NCBI RefSeq assembly: GCF_003952385.1 | Contig: NZ_CP034444.1 | Location: forward strand, 4,787,001-4,851,000 | Length of the DNA stretch: 64,000 nucleotides | Source: Mesorhizobium sp. M1D.F.Ca.ET.043.01.1.1 | Lineage (GTDB): Bacteria; Pseudomonadota; Alphaproteobacteria; Rhizobiales; Rhizobiaceae | Reading direction: 5' to 3' | Shown: positions 34,826 to 43,016 of the stretch, in pieces | How the letters are laid out: every line of letters starts with the position of its first letter | Numbering within the stretch: the stretch's first letter is position 1 | The notes under the pieces: model-generated | Told to the model about the DNA's origin: nothing | The model's database searches: none | What the model saw: only the letters and a program-made list of their open reading frames with translations | Made by a program: the position numbers and the translations under genes

Positions 34826-35476
34826 ATGTCGACCCGGTTTATTGCGAAAGTATGTTGCGGTCTTCTGGTCTTTTTTCTTGTTTGCGGATGCGATCTCACA
34901 GGTAAAACAAGCTTGATGCAGCCGAGTTTGACCCGTGAGGAGCGTCTGAAGTTTGCCGCAGGCTCCTACTTCAAAAACCAATGTAAAAGGCAGTGGGCGC
35001 TGCTCTGGCCCATGGCGCGAGAAGGCGATGGCGAAGCCCTTTCAGAGCTCGCCTTTGAGCTCGGGGGAAGGCTCGAAATCCCTGTCTCAGATTCGGATAT
35101 GGAAGTTGATCCGGGAGATAAGTCATTTGCTACTGTGCTTGTCATGACGATCTACGGCGCGACAGCGTCAAAGCATCCTGACAAGCGCAATCTTCACTAC
35201 ATCTTTGACCCTGCTAGATGGAGGAAGGGCGATGTAACGGTCGTATCCATTCGCTCCGGCCGGATCAATTATAACTCAATCAAGGCTCCCCCGCCGGTTT
35301 CAATAACAAAGTTGGAAAACTGCCTTTCTCAGGCAAATTCCTCGGCTGCTGGCGACAAATGTGTCGCTCAGGCCATCGAATCGGGGCTCATTCCAGGCTT
35401 TTCCGAATACAGCAAAGCCATGGACGCAGTCCTGGGCACGTACCGCCCGGAGAGCTGCATTCCTCGTCCCTGGTAA
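34826..35476 (+). CDS. Putative lipoprotein of unknown function
   Basis: About 216 residues. STRFIAKVCCGLLVFFLVCGCDLTGK looks like a signal with lipobox ending in the Cys of VCGC. The mature part is mixed with four later cysteines (QCKRQW, LENCLSQ, DKCVAQ, ESCIPRP), suggesting disulfides in the periplasm. I recognise no domain; KLENCLSQANSSAAGDKCVAQA recalls a lysozyme-inhibitor-like repeat but not strongly. Base composition is lower in GC than neighbours and a gene fragment follows, hinting at recent transfer. A start at 34724 is possible but precedes the signal. Confidence 0.65.
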   Translation: MSTRFIAKVCCGLLVFFLVCGCDLTGKTSLMQPSLTREERLKFAAGSYFKNQCKRQWALLWPMAREGDGEALSELAFELGGRLEIPVSDSDMEVDPGDKSFATVLVMTIYGATASKHPDKRNLHYIFDPARWRKGDVTVVSIRSGRINYNSIKAPPPVSITKLENCLSQANSSAAGDKCVAQAIESGLIPGFSEYSKAMDAVLGTYRPESCIPRPW

Positions 35477-35505
35477 GAGGATAGTACCCGACGTCGGAAC
35501 ATAAC

Positions 35506-35667
35506 TTGACTCCCGAGCTAGTCGCGCTGGGCCGCTCCGTCTACGGAGATGCCATCGATTACGACAAAGTGCCTGCCACAGGTCAAATGTGGCGGCCCCC
35601 CAAGGCTCCCTTTGGAGCCTTAGGCGACAAAGATCGTCCCCAAGGGACACTTCCTGACTCGGCCTGA
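35506..35667 (+). pseudogene. Fragment of a longer gene, cut by an intergenic repeat
   Basis: The first 22 codons (LTPELVALGRSVYGDAIDYD and two more) read as a plausible conserved N-terminal block: the L-x-x-G/A-R-S-V-(F/Y)-G-D-A-I-D-Y pattern occurs near the start of some rhizobial proteins annotated as Vgr-related. The frame then runs into hairpin repeat sequence and stops. No ribosome site is seen and no match continues. It is best read as a remnant. Confidence 0.45.
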
Positions 35668-35690
35668 CCTGAATCCCACACACAAGGCGG
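35589..35690. repeat. Half copy of intergenic family C with hairpin
   Basis: An 8-bp perfect stem AAGGCTCC (35602) / GGAGCCTT (35614-35621) is followed by GACTCGGCCTGACCTGAATC, nearly the right end of the element at 9362-9510. It lies between the gene fragment and gnd; the remainder up to 35790 shows no gene. Confidence 0.5.
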
Positions 35691-35790
35691 ACGCAACACA
35701 ATTCGGCGAGGCGGTTGACGTGACACGAAAGGCCCGTCAATCATCCCGGCAAAACGCGGCTCAACAAAATCCGGAAGCAGGGAAGAAACG

Positions 35791-37218
35791 ATGGAAAAAG
35801 CCGAAATCGGCCTGATCGGCCTTGGCACGATGGGCTCCAACCTGGCGCTCAACATCGCCGAGCACGGGCACCGCATCGCCGTCTTCAACCGTACGCCGTC
35901 GCGCACCGATGCCTTCGTCGAGAGCGCCGGCGCGCTGAAGGACATGGTGGTTCCCTGCTACAGCCTGGAGGAACTTGCCGCCGCGATCCGGCCGCCCAGG
36001 CCGATCATCATCATGGTGCTGGCCGGCAAGCCGGTCGACGAGCAGATCGCAGCGCTTCGCGGCGTGCTGTCCGACAACGACATCGTCATCGACGCCGGCA
36101 ACGCCAATTTCCGCGACACGATGCGGCGCTTCGCCGAACTCAACGGCTCAGGCCTCACCTTCATCGGCATGGGCGTTTCCGGCGGCGAGGAGGGCGCGCG
36201 CCACGGGCCGTCGATCATGGTCGGCGGCACGGAAGAGTCCTGGAAGCGCGTCGAGAAGGTGCTGACGGCGATTTCGGCCAAGTTCAAGGACGAGCCGTGC
36301 GCCGCCTGGCTCGGCACCGATGGCGCCGGCCATTTCGTCAAGACCGTCCACAACGGCATCGAATATGCCGACATGCAGATGATCGCCGAGATCTACGGCA
36401 TCCTGCGTGACGGGCTCGGCATGGGACCGAAGGAGATCGGCAAGGTCTTCGCCGAGTGGAACAAGGGCCGGCTCAACTCCTACCTGATCGAGATCACGGC
36501 CAAGGTGCTGGCCGCGGACGATCCGAAGACCGGCAAGCCGGTGGTCGACATCATCCTCGACCGCGCCGGCCAGAAGGGCACCGGCAAATGGTCGGTCATC
36601 GAGGCGCAGCAGCTCGGCATCCCGGCGACGGCCATCGAGGCGGCGGTCGCGGCGCGCGTGCTGTCCTCGATCAAGGACGAGCGACAGGCGGCGGAAAAGG
36701 CCTATGGCACTATCGGCGTCGAAAAGATTTCCGGCGACAAGGCAACCCTTTTGAAGGATCTCGAACTGGCGCTGTTCGCCGGCAAGATCGCTGCCTATGC
36801 GCAAGGCTTTGCGGTGATGAGCGGCGCCTCGAAGGAATTCAACTGGAACCTGCCGATGCCGACCATCGCCAAGATCTGGCGCGCCGGCTGCATCATCCGC
36901 TCGCAGATGCTGGACACGATGGCCGAAGCCTTCGGGTCGGGCGGCGCGTCAACCAATCTGCTGATGGCGCCGGCCTTCATCGCCATGATGAAGGAGGCCC
37001 ATCCTTCGCTCAGGCGCATCGTGGCCAAGGCCTCCGAGGCAGGCTCGCCGGTGCCGGCGCTGTCCTCGGCGCTCGCCTATTTCGACAGCTACCGCCAGGG
37101 CCGCGGCACCTCGAACCTCATCCAGGCGCAGCGCGATTTCTTCGGCGCGCATGGCTTCGAGCGCATCGGCGAGCAGGGGGCGTTCCATGGACCGTGGGGC
37201 AGCGGGGCGAGCGGGTAA
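35791..37218 (+). CDS. gnd: 6-phosphogluconate dehydrogenase (decarboxylating)
   Basis: A 475-residue enzyme of the oxidative pentose phosphate path, making ribulose 5-phosphate, CO2 and NADPH. NADP-binding GLIGLGTMGSNLALN is at residues 7-21; substrate motif GVSGGEEGARHGPSIM and the catalytic Lys in GHFVKTVHNGIEY follow; the C-terminal tail has NLIQAQRDFFGAHGFERI. Full length for the dimeric long form. It is transcribed alone here; a GGGAAG ribosome site precedes the ATG. Confidence 0.96.
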   Translation: MEKAEIGLIGLGTMGSNLALNIAEHGHRIAVFNRTPSRTDAFVESAGALKDMVVPCYSLEELAAAIRPPRPIIIMVLAGKPVDEQIAALRGVLSDNDIVIDAGNANFRDTMRRFAELNGSGLTFIGMGVSGGEEGARHGPSIMVGGTEESWKRVEKVLTAISAKFKDEPCAAWLGTDGAGHFVKTVHNGIEYADMQMIAEIYGILRDGLGMGPKEIGKVFAEWNKGRLNSYLIEITAKVLAADDPKTGKPVVDIILDRAGQKGTGKWSVIEAQQLGIPATAIEAAVAARVLSSIKDERQAAEKAYGTIGVEKISGDKATLLKDLELALFAGKIAAYAQGFAVMSGASKEFNWNLPMPTIAKIWRAGCIIRSQMLDTMAEAFGSGGASTNLLMAPAFIAMMKEAHPSLRRIVAKASEAGSPVPALSSALAYFDSYRQGRGTSNLIQAQRDFFGAHGFERIGEQGAFHGPWGSGASG

Positions 37219-37235
37219 GACGAACCGCCGAGCGT

Positions 37236-37859
37236 CTATTTCAGATACCCGACCACGAGCCGAGTGGCCTCGTCGATGAGCGTTTCGGCCGCTTCATTCG
37301 ATAGCTTCTCGGAGCTGTGCAACACCGCGGTATGGGCGAGCGCTTCGATCGAAGTCACGCACACGAAAGCGGCAAGTCCAAGATCGGCCACGCGTAGCTC
37401 GTCGCTGTGGCTTTCGAGATAGCTCTTGAAGAGAGCGTGGGCTTCGCGATTGAAGGCTTCCACGTTTTCGAGGCGTCCCGTGCGCGGAATCTGCTCGGCA
37501 AGGACACGATGCAGCTTGGGGTCGATGCGATGCGCCTCGATCGCGACGGCAACAAGCATGCGCGCTGCCCTCTCGACCGGCTGCGAGGCGACCTCCGCAA
37601 AAACCCTCCGCACGACCTGCATGATGTCCTGGTTGTGACGATCGATGACGGCGGCAACGAGCGCTTCCTTGCTCGGGTAATACTGGTAAAGCGAGCCGAT
37701 GCTCACACCGGCCTCTTCGGCGATCCGGTTGGTGCTGGCCTTGTCGAAACCGTCCCTGACCAAAATGCGAGCGGTCGCCTCGACGAGCGCGTCCACCGTC
37801 GCGCGCGACCTGTCCTGGGAGGCGTTCTTCCTTGGATTCGTGAGCAACTTAGGCGCCAT
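37236..37859 (-). CDS. TetR-family regulator
   Basis: A 207-residue repressor. The helix-turn-helix (residues about 20-65) has TRIAEEAGVSIGSLYQYYPSKEALVAAV in pieces, the standard TetR pattern. The ligand domain is unlike any I can name. I chose the ATG at 37859 (MAPKLLTNPRKN) rather than 37928, which would overlap the palindrome in the promoter. It is divergent from a small membrane protein, the likely target. Confidence 0.86.
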   Translation of the reverse strand: MAPKLLTNPRKNASQDRSRATVDALVEATARILVRDGFDKASTNRIAEEAGVSIGSLYQYYPSKEALVAAVIDRHNQDIMQVVRRVFAEVASQPVERAARMLVAVAIEAHRIDPKLHRVLAEQIPRTGRLENVEAFNREAHALFKSYLESHSDELRVADLGLAAFVCVTSIEALAHTAVLHSSEKLSNEAAETLIDEATRLVVGYLK

Positions 37860-37890
37860 ATTCCTGCCGGTCCCAATGCGAGTAGACAAT

Positions 37891-37908
37891 TGTGAGCTAT
37901 CGCTCGCA
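37891..37908. promoter_or_regulatory. Palindrome between TetR regulator and membrane protein
   Basis: TGTGAGC-TATC-GCTCGCA is a 7-bp near-perfect inverted repeat (one mismatch), with GACA and TGTC flanking on the two sides. It is 32 nt from the TetR start and 40 nt from the divergent gene, fitting a TetR operator. Confidence 0.6.
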
Positions 37909-37947
37909 TTATGTCCACCGATGCTCAAGCGATGCGGATGGTGACAG

Positions 37948-38403
37948 ATGCTCTATAAAATTGTTTTGGGAATCCATGCGTACGCCATGTGCGCCGCTTT
38001 GCTGTTGTTCGTGGCGAACGAACTTCTGCTAATTCCTGCCCGAAGAGGGCAGCCAGGGCCTGCCAGAATGGCCTTCTTCGCCAGCCGCTTTGCGGGGCTT
38101 CTGGTGGGCGCCGGTGTGCTTGCCGGCATCGCCCTTGTCTTTCTTGGCGGCTGGTCCCTGCTGACGCCTTGGCTGATGGTGTCGCTTGCACTTGTCGCCG
38201 CCTTGATAGCGGTCGAGAACAAGCTCGTGCGCCCGTGGGCAACGCAGGCTCAAGCAGCACTTCGCGGTGCCGTCTCAGCCGTCGAGGTCAAAGCCTTTGC
38301 TGGCAACAAACGCGCCCTGGTTGGACGCCTGACCATGATCACGCTCTTTGCACTCATTGTCGCGTTGATGACCACGAAGCCCGAGCTGAACCCCTTTGCA
38401 TGA
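37948..38403 (+). CDS. Four-helix membrane protein of unknown function
   Basis: A 151-residue inner-membrane protein with four hydrophobic segments (about residues 5-27, 45-68, 70-90 and 128-145) joined by short polar loops. It has the general layout of DUF2269/DUF2214-type integral membrane proteins, but no diagnostic motif is seen. Divergent from the TetR gene and separated from it by the palindrome, so it is probably its regulatory target. Confidence 0.75.
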   Translation: MLYKIVLGIHAYAMCAALLLFVANELLLIPARRGQPGPARMAFFASRFAGLLVGAGVLAGIALVFLGGWSLLTPWLMVSLALVAALIAVENKLVRPWATQAQAALRGAVSAVEVKAFAGNKRALVGRLTMITLFALIVALMTTKPELNPFA

Positions 38404-38430
38404 TGATCGCCGTCGCGAAAGGCGCAGAGG

Positions 38431-39486
38431 TCACTGATCTTGCGAATGCCGATAGGGCAGAACCTCGCCCGGCGTGCTGAGCGACTGCAGTGAGCCGGGT
38501 TCCTTGCCGCCGATCCAGCCGAGCACCGCGCGGGCGAGCTCGGAGCCGGCGAGCCGGAAATTCTCGTTGACCACCAGCAGTTCGCGCCGGAACAGATGCA
38601 GCAGTTCCGACGACTGCTTCGACACCACGTCGACGTCGCGGCCGAGCTTCAGTCCGGCATCCTCGATGCCGGCGACGACGGCGAGCGTCGCCGCGGCGGC
38701 GCTGCTGACGAAGCCGTCCGGCCGGTCCCGGCGCTGCATCAGCTGCGCCGTCCGCATCCTGATCTGCTCGATCGACTGGTCGATGGACACGGTGTTGAAC
38801 GGCACCTCGCTGGCGCCGACTTCACTCAGCGCATCGGCAAAGCCGTTCAGCGTATGGCCATAGTAGGTGAGGCCGACCGGTGGCGTCACAAGCGCGAGCC
38901 GGCTGCGGCCCATGCCGGCGAGATAGCGCACCGCCTCGCCTGCGAAGGCGTAGTTGTCGAAATCATGATAGGGGTGCACGAGCCCCATGTCGGTGCGGCC
39001 GTGCGTGGCAAAGGGAATGCCGCGCTCCAGCATGTAGCGGGCGCGCGGATCGTCCGGCTGGGTGCGCGAAATGATGATACCGTCAGCCGAGCCCGTCTCG
39101 ACCAGATAGCGTATCGGATCCAGCGGATCCTGCGAGCGCGAATAGGGCGTGACGATCAGGTGATAGGGCGTGTCGGCGATCACCTCCGAGACACCGTAGA
39201 TGATGTCCGAAACAAAGCTCATGATCTCGCGCTCGGTGTTGAGCACGAGGCTGATGACATTGGTCTTGCCGGTCCTGAGGCGCACGCCGGCGCGGTTCGG
39301 CCGGTAGCCTATCTGCCTGGCGACGAGTTGCACGCGCCGCCTGGTCTCGGCGCCGATCTCGGGCGCGTCCTTCAGCGCGCGTGACACCGTCGTGACGCCG
39401 AGCCCGGTCATGAAGGCGAGCGTCTTCAGCGTCGGCCGTTCCTTGGCCGACGTCTCGTCGTCCTTCTCGGTAGCTCGTCTATCCAT
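38431..39486 (-). CDS. LacI-family sugar regulator
   Basis: A 351-residue repressor. The N-terminal helix-turn-helix (TLKTLAFMTGLGVTTVSRALKDAPEIG) and hinge (IGYRPNRAGVRLRTGKTNVISLVL) are clear, followed by the periplasmic-binding-like sensor domain. The first 17 residues are an extra charged tail. It is divergent from the sugar ABC operon. Two identical 15-bp operator candidates, one on each side of the intergenic region, suggest it represses itself and the operon. Confidence 0.92.
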   Translation of the reverse strand: MDRRATEKDDETSAKERPTLKTLAFMTGLGVTTVSRALKDAPEIGAETRRRVQLVARQIGYRPNRAGVRLRTGKTNVISLVLNTEREIMSFVSDIIYGVSEVIADTPYHLIVTPYSRSQDPLDPIRYLVETGSADGIIISRTQPDDPRARYMLERGIPFATHGRTDMGLVHPYHDFDNYAFAGEAVRYLAGMGRSRLALVTPPVGLTYYGHTLNGFADALSEVGASEVPFNTVSIDQSIEQIRMRTAQLMQRRDRPDGFVSSAAAATLAVVAGIEDAGLKLGRDVDVVSKQSSELLHLFRRELLVVNENFRLAGSELARAVLGWIGGKEPGSLQSLSTPGEVLPYRHSQDQ

Positions 39487-39585
39487 TCGTCCCGCCCATC
39501 AGGCGCATAGCAGCCGCGTGGCCGACCGGCAATCGTGCGCATCGACATTTGCGCGGCGCTCAGCCCGTGACACGGGGTCAATATA

Positions 39586-39600
39586 CTGAAACGTTACAGA
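39586..39600. promoter_or_regulatory. LacI-type operator, regulator-proximal
   Basis: CTGAAACGTTACAGA, with the AACGTT core common in LacI-family operators. It is the exact reverse complement of 39839-39853 and lies 100 nt from the LacI gene start. Confidence 0.75.
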
Positions 39601-39664
39601 TTGCCAACGCCTGAGACCTGCGAGCGGGTCGCGATCGTTGCGGCCGGTTATGAGGGAGCGGGCT

Positions 39665-39710
39665 GAAAGCCACTGGAATCACATAGAAATCTCAATTTCT
39701 CATGGCTTTC
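39665..39710. other. Nested inverted repeat in the LacI-operon spacer
   Basis: Outer arms GAAAGCCA / TGGCTTTC and inner arms AGAAAT / ATTTCT are all perfect. A third pair GATTTTTT / AAAAAATC occurs at 39758-39783. The 39487-39871 gap otherwise shows no gene; these structures could be further regulator sites or mRNA leader hairpins. Confidence 0.5.
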
Positions 39711-39838
39711 GGCATCAATTGGTTGGGCTGGACGCTGTCGGATTGCCTTTGAAGATGGATTTTTTTCTCGCTCCGAAAAAATCTCATGTCGTTTCGATTC
39801 GAGGGGTTGCCTATGCCAGTCATTTGCCGTATCGAAAA

Positions 39839-39853
39839 TCTGTAACGTTTCAG
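39839..39853. promoter_or_regulatory. LacI-type operator, operon-proximal
   Basis: TCTGTAACGTTTCAG sits 18 nt before the binding-protein ATG, overlapping the expected transcription start. It is the exact reverse complement of the site at 39586-39600; a repressor bound to both could loop the 250 bp between. Confidence 0.78.
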
Positions 39854-39871
39854 ATTCTGGGAGGAACCGAA

Positions 39872-41110
39872 ATGCGATACAAATTCCTGACTGCCGCGTT
39901 CGCCGCGACGGTCGCGCTGAACTTCGCCGGAGCGGCGGGCGCGACCGACCTCGAAGTCACCCATTGGTGGACTTCAGGCGGCGAGGCGGCGGCGGTGGCT
40001 GAACTTGCCAAGGCATTCGACGCGACTGGCAATCACTGGGTCGACGGCGCCATCGCCGGCTCGGGCGGCACGGCGCGGCCGATCATGATCAGCCGCATCA
40101 CCGGCGGCGATCCGATGGGCGCCACCCAGTTCAACCACGGCCGCCAGGCGGAAGAGCTCGTCCAGGCCGGGCTGATGCGCGACCTCACCGACATCGCCAC
40201 CAAGGACAAGTGGACGGAAATCGTGCGGCCGAAGAGCCTGCTCGACTCGTGCACCATCGACGGCAAGATCTATTGCGTGCCGGTCAACATCCATTCCTGG
40301 CAATGGCTGTGGCTGTCGAACGCGGCCTTCGAAAAGGCTGGCGTGCCAGTGCCGAAGAACTGGAATGAGTATGTAGCGGCCGCCCCTGCGCTGGAGAAGG
40401 CAGGCATCATCCCGCTCGCCGTCGGTGGGCAGCCCTGGCAGGCATCCGGCGCCTTCGACGTGCTGCTCGCGGCTGTTGGCGGCACCGATACCTTCCTCAA
40501 GGTCTACAAGGACAAGGATGCGAAATTCGCCGCCGGGCCCGAGGTCGCCAAGGTGTTCAAGGCCGCGGACGATGCCCGCAAGATGGCGAAGAACACCAAT
40601 GTGCAGGACTGGAACCAGGCAACCAATCTCGTCATCACCGGCAAGGCTGGTGGCCAGATCATGGGCGACTGGGCGCAGGGCGAATTCCAGGTCGCCGGCC
40701 AGACCGCCGGCAAGGACTATACCTGCCTTCCGGGCCTCGGGCTGAACGAGGTGATTGCCACCGGCGGCGATGCTTTCTACTTCCCGCTGCTGAAGGACGC
40801 CGACAAGGCCAAGGCGCAGGAAGTCCTGGCCGAAACGCTGCTCGATCCCAAGACGCAGGTTGCCTTCAACCTCAAGAAGGGTTCGCTGCCGGTGCGCGGC
40901 GACGTCGACCTGCAAGCGGCGAATGACTGCATGAAGAAGGGCCTCGACATCCTGGCCAAGGGCAGCGTCATGCCTTGGACCGACCAGTTGATGTCGCAGG
41001 ACAGCCAGAAGCAGAAGGAGGATCTCTTCTCCGAATTCTTCGCCAAGCCCGACATGACGCTCGAAGAGGCGCAGAAGCGCTTCGCCGACATCATCGCCTC
41101 GGCCGACTGA
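39872..41110 (+). CDS. Sugar ABC transporter substrate-binding protein (family 1)
   Basis: A 412-residue periplasmic protein. The signal peptide ends near GAAGA, then TDLEVTHWWTSGGEAAAV, the opening of glucose/mannose-type binders (GtsA-like). ITGGDPMGATQFNHGRQAEEL and YCVPVNIHSWQWLWLSN fit the same group, so an aldose or a glucoside is likely. GGGAGG lies 7 nt before the ATG at 39872; the frame is open upstream but without a signal peptide. First gene of a seven-gene rightward operon. Confidence 0.93.
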   Translation: MRYKFLTAAFAATVALNFAGAAGATDLEVTHWWTSGGEAAAVAELAKAFDATGNHWVDGAIAGSGGTARPIMISRITGGDPMGATQFNHGRQAEELVQAGLMRDLTDIATKDKWTEIVRPKSLLDSCTIDGKIYCVPVNIHSWQWLWLSNAAFEKAGVPVPKNWNEYVAAAPALEKAGIIPLAVGGQPWQASGAFDVLLAAVGGTDTFLKVYKDKDAKFAAGPEVAKVFKAADDARKMAKNTNVQDWNQATNLVITGKAGGQIMGDWAQGEFQVAGQTAGKDYTCLPGLGLNEVIATGGDAFYFPLLKDADKAKAQEVLAETLLDPKTQVAFNLKKGSLPVRGDVDLQAANDCMKKGLDILAKGSVMPWTDQLMSQDSQKQKEDLFSEFFAKPDMTLEEAQKRFADIIASAD

Positions 41111-41197
41111 CCAACGGCGCCCCCCCGCCAGCTCCCGGCCCCCGCCTATCCGGGGTCGGGAGCATGATGTCCTCATTGTCCCAGCCCGGCTGCCGAG

Positions 41198-42091
41198 ATG
41201 AGCAACAGCGAACGCCCCAACCAGCTTTTCCGCAATCTCAATGCCAAGGTCGCGTCGATCCCGATGATCCTGACCGCGCTGGTGGTCTTTGTCGGCGGCA
41301 CGGCCTGGACGGTGCTCTATTCCTTCACCAACTCGAAGCTTTTGCCGCGGCTGAGTTTCGTCGGGCTCGACCAGTACTACCGGCTGTGGGCGACGCCGCG
41401 CTGGCTGGTGTCGATCGAGAACCTTCTGATCTACGGCATCATCTCGCTGGTGTTCTCGCTGGTGGTCGGCTTCATCCTCGCGGCCCTGCTCGACCAGAAG
41501 ATCCGCTTCGAGGACACCTTCCGCACCATCTTCCTCTATCCCTTCGCGCTGTCCTTCATCGTCACCGGCCTGGTCTGGCAGTGGCTGCTCAACCCGGATT
41601 TCGGCGTCCAGCGCGTGGTGCGGGACCTCGGCTGGACGAGCTTCAGCTTCGATCCGCTCTACAATTCCAGCATCGTCATCTACGGCATTTCGATCGCCGC
41701 GCTCTGGCAAGGCACGGGGCTGATCATGTGCCTGATGCTCGCCGGCCTGCGCGGTATCGACGAGGACATCTGGAAGGCCGCTAGGGTCGACGGCATACCG
41801 ATGTGGAAGACCTATCTCTTCATCGTCATCCCGATGATGCGGCCGGTCTTCATCACCACGCTGGTCATCATCGCCGCCGGCATCGTCAAGGTCTACGACC
41901 TCGTCGTCGCCCAGACCAGCGGCGGCCCGGGCATCGCCTCCGAAGTGCCGGCAAAATATGTCTACGACTACATGTTCTTCGCCCAGAACCTCGGCCAGGG
42001 CTTTGCCGCCTCGACCATGATGCTGCTCTCGGTGGTGATCGTCATCGTGCCATGGGCCTATCTCGAATTCGGAGGCAAGAAGCATGGCTGA
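41198..42091 (+). CDS. Sugar ABC transporter permease 1 (MalF-like)
   Basis: A 297-residue polytopic membrane protein with the EAA loop in DEDIWKAARVDGIPMWKTYLFIVIPMMRP that contacts the ATPase. It overlaps permease 2 by 8 nt. It pairs with permease 2 as a heterodimer. Confidence 0.93.
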   Translation: MSNSERPNQLFRNLNAKVASIPMILTALVVFVGGTAWTVLYSFTNSKLLPRLSFVGLDQYYRLWATPRWLVSIENLLIYGIISLVFSLVVGFILAALLDQKIRFEDTFRTIFLYPFALSFIVTGLVWQWLLNPDFGVQRVVRDLGWTSFSFDPLYNSSIVIYGISIAALWQGTGLIMCLMLAGLRGIDEDIWKAARVDGIPMWKTYLFIVIPMMRPVFITTLVIIAAGIVKVYDLVVAQTSGGPGIASEVPAKYVYDYMFFAQNLGQGFAASTMMLLSVVIVIVPWAYLEFGGKKHG

Positions 42092-43016
42092 GATTGCTGC
42101 CTCCGTTCCCCACGCAGGCGCCCTTCAACGCGATGCAGCGGGTCCGAGCGGAACAAAGCCGCGGCATGTGCTCTCGCGCCGCAACATCTTTCTCTACGGC
42201 ACGCTGATCGTCGTGGCGCTCTATTATCTGCTGCCGCTTTACGTGATGGTCGTCACGTCGCTGAAGGGGATGCCAGAAATCCGCCTCGGCAACATCTTCT
42301 CGCCGCCGCTGGAGATCACCTTCGAGCCTTGGGTGAAGGCGTGGGCGACCGCCTGCACCGGTCTCAATTGCGACGGGCTCTCGCGCGGCTTCTGGAATTC
42401 CGTGCGCATCACCGTGCCGTCGGTGCTCTTGTCGATCGCGATCGCTTCGGTGAACGGCTACGCCTTGGCCAACTGGCGCTTCAAGGGCGCCGACAGCTTC
42501 TTCATCATCCTGATCGTCGGCGCCTTCATCCCCTATCAGGTGATGATCTATCCGATCGTCATCATCCTGCGCGAGATCGGCATCTACGGCACGCTGACCG
42601 GCCTGGTGATCGTGCACTCGATCTTCGGCATGCCGATCCTGACGCTTCTGTTTCGCAACTATTTCACGTCGATGCCGGAGGAGCTGTTCAGGGCGGCGCG
42701 CGTCGACGGCGCCGGCTTCTGGGGCATCTATCTGCGCATCATGCTGCCGATGTCGCTGCCGATCTTCGTCGTCGCCGTCATCCTGCAGGTGACCGGCATC
42801 TGGAACGACTTCCTGTTCGGCGTCGTCTACACCCGCCCCGACACCTATCCGATGACGGTCCAGCTCAACAACATCGTCAACTCGGTGCAGGGCGTGAAGG
42901 AGTACAACGTCAACATGGCCGCAACCATCCTGACCGGCCTCGTGCCGCTCATCGTCTACTTCGTTTCCGGCAAGCTCTTCGTGCGCGGCATCGCGGCCGG
43001 CGCGGTGAAAGGATGA
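42084..43016 (+). CDS. Sugar ABC transporter permease 2 (MalG-like)
   Basis: A 310-residue polytopic membrane protein. The EAA-loop segment is EELFRAARVDGAGFWGIYLRIMLPMSLP. A 40-residue cytoplasmic N-terminus precedes the first helix (LYGTLIVVALYYLLPLYVMVV). It overlaps permease 1 at its start and the ATPase at its stop, so the three are translated together. Confidence 0.93.
   Translation: MAEIAASVPHAGALQRDAAGPSGTKPRHVLSRRNIFLYGTLIVVALYYLLPLYVMVVTSLKGMPEIRLGNIFSPPLEITFEPWVKAWATACTGLNCDGLSRGFWNSVRITVPSVLLSIAIASVNGYALANWRFKGADSFFIILIVGAFIPYQVMIYPIVIILREIGIYGTLTGLVIVHSIFGMPILTLLFRNYFTSMPEELFRAARVDGAGFWGIYLRIMLPMSLPIFVVAVILQVTGIWNDFLFGVVYTRPDTYPMTVQLNNIVNSVQGVKEYNVNMAATILTGLVPLIVYFVSGKLFVRGIAAGAVKG

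Noticed and set aside
35300..35740. 146-codon minus-strand frame over the low-GC patch
   Set aside because: Overlaps the lipoprotein 3' end and the repeat; Cys/Arg-rich with no pattern.
39974..42085. 703-codon minus-strand frame
   Set aside because: Antisense to the sugar-binding protein and permease 1, which have clear motifs.
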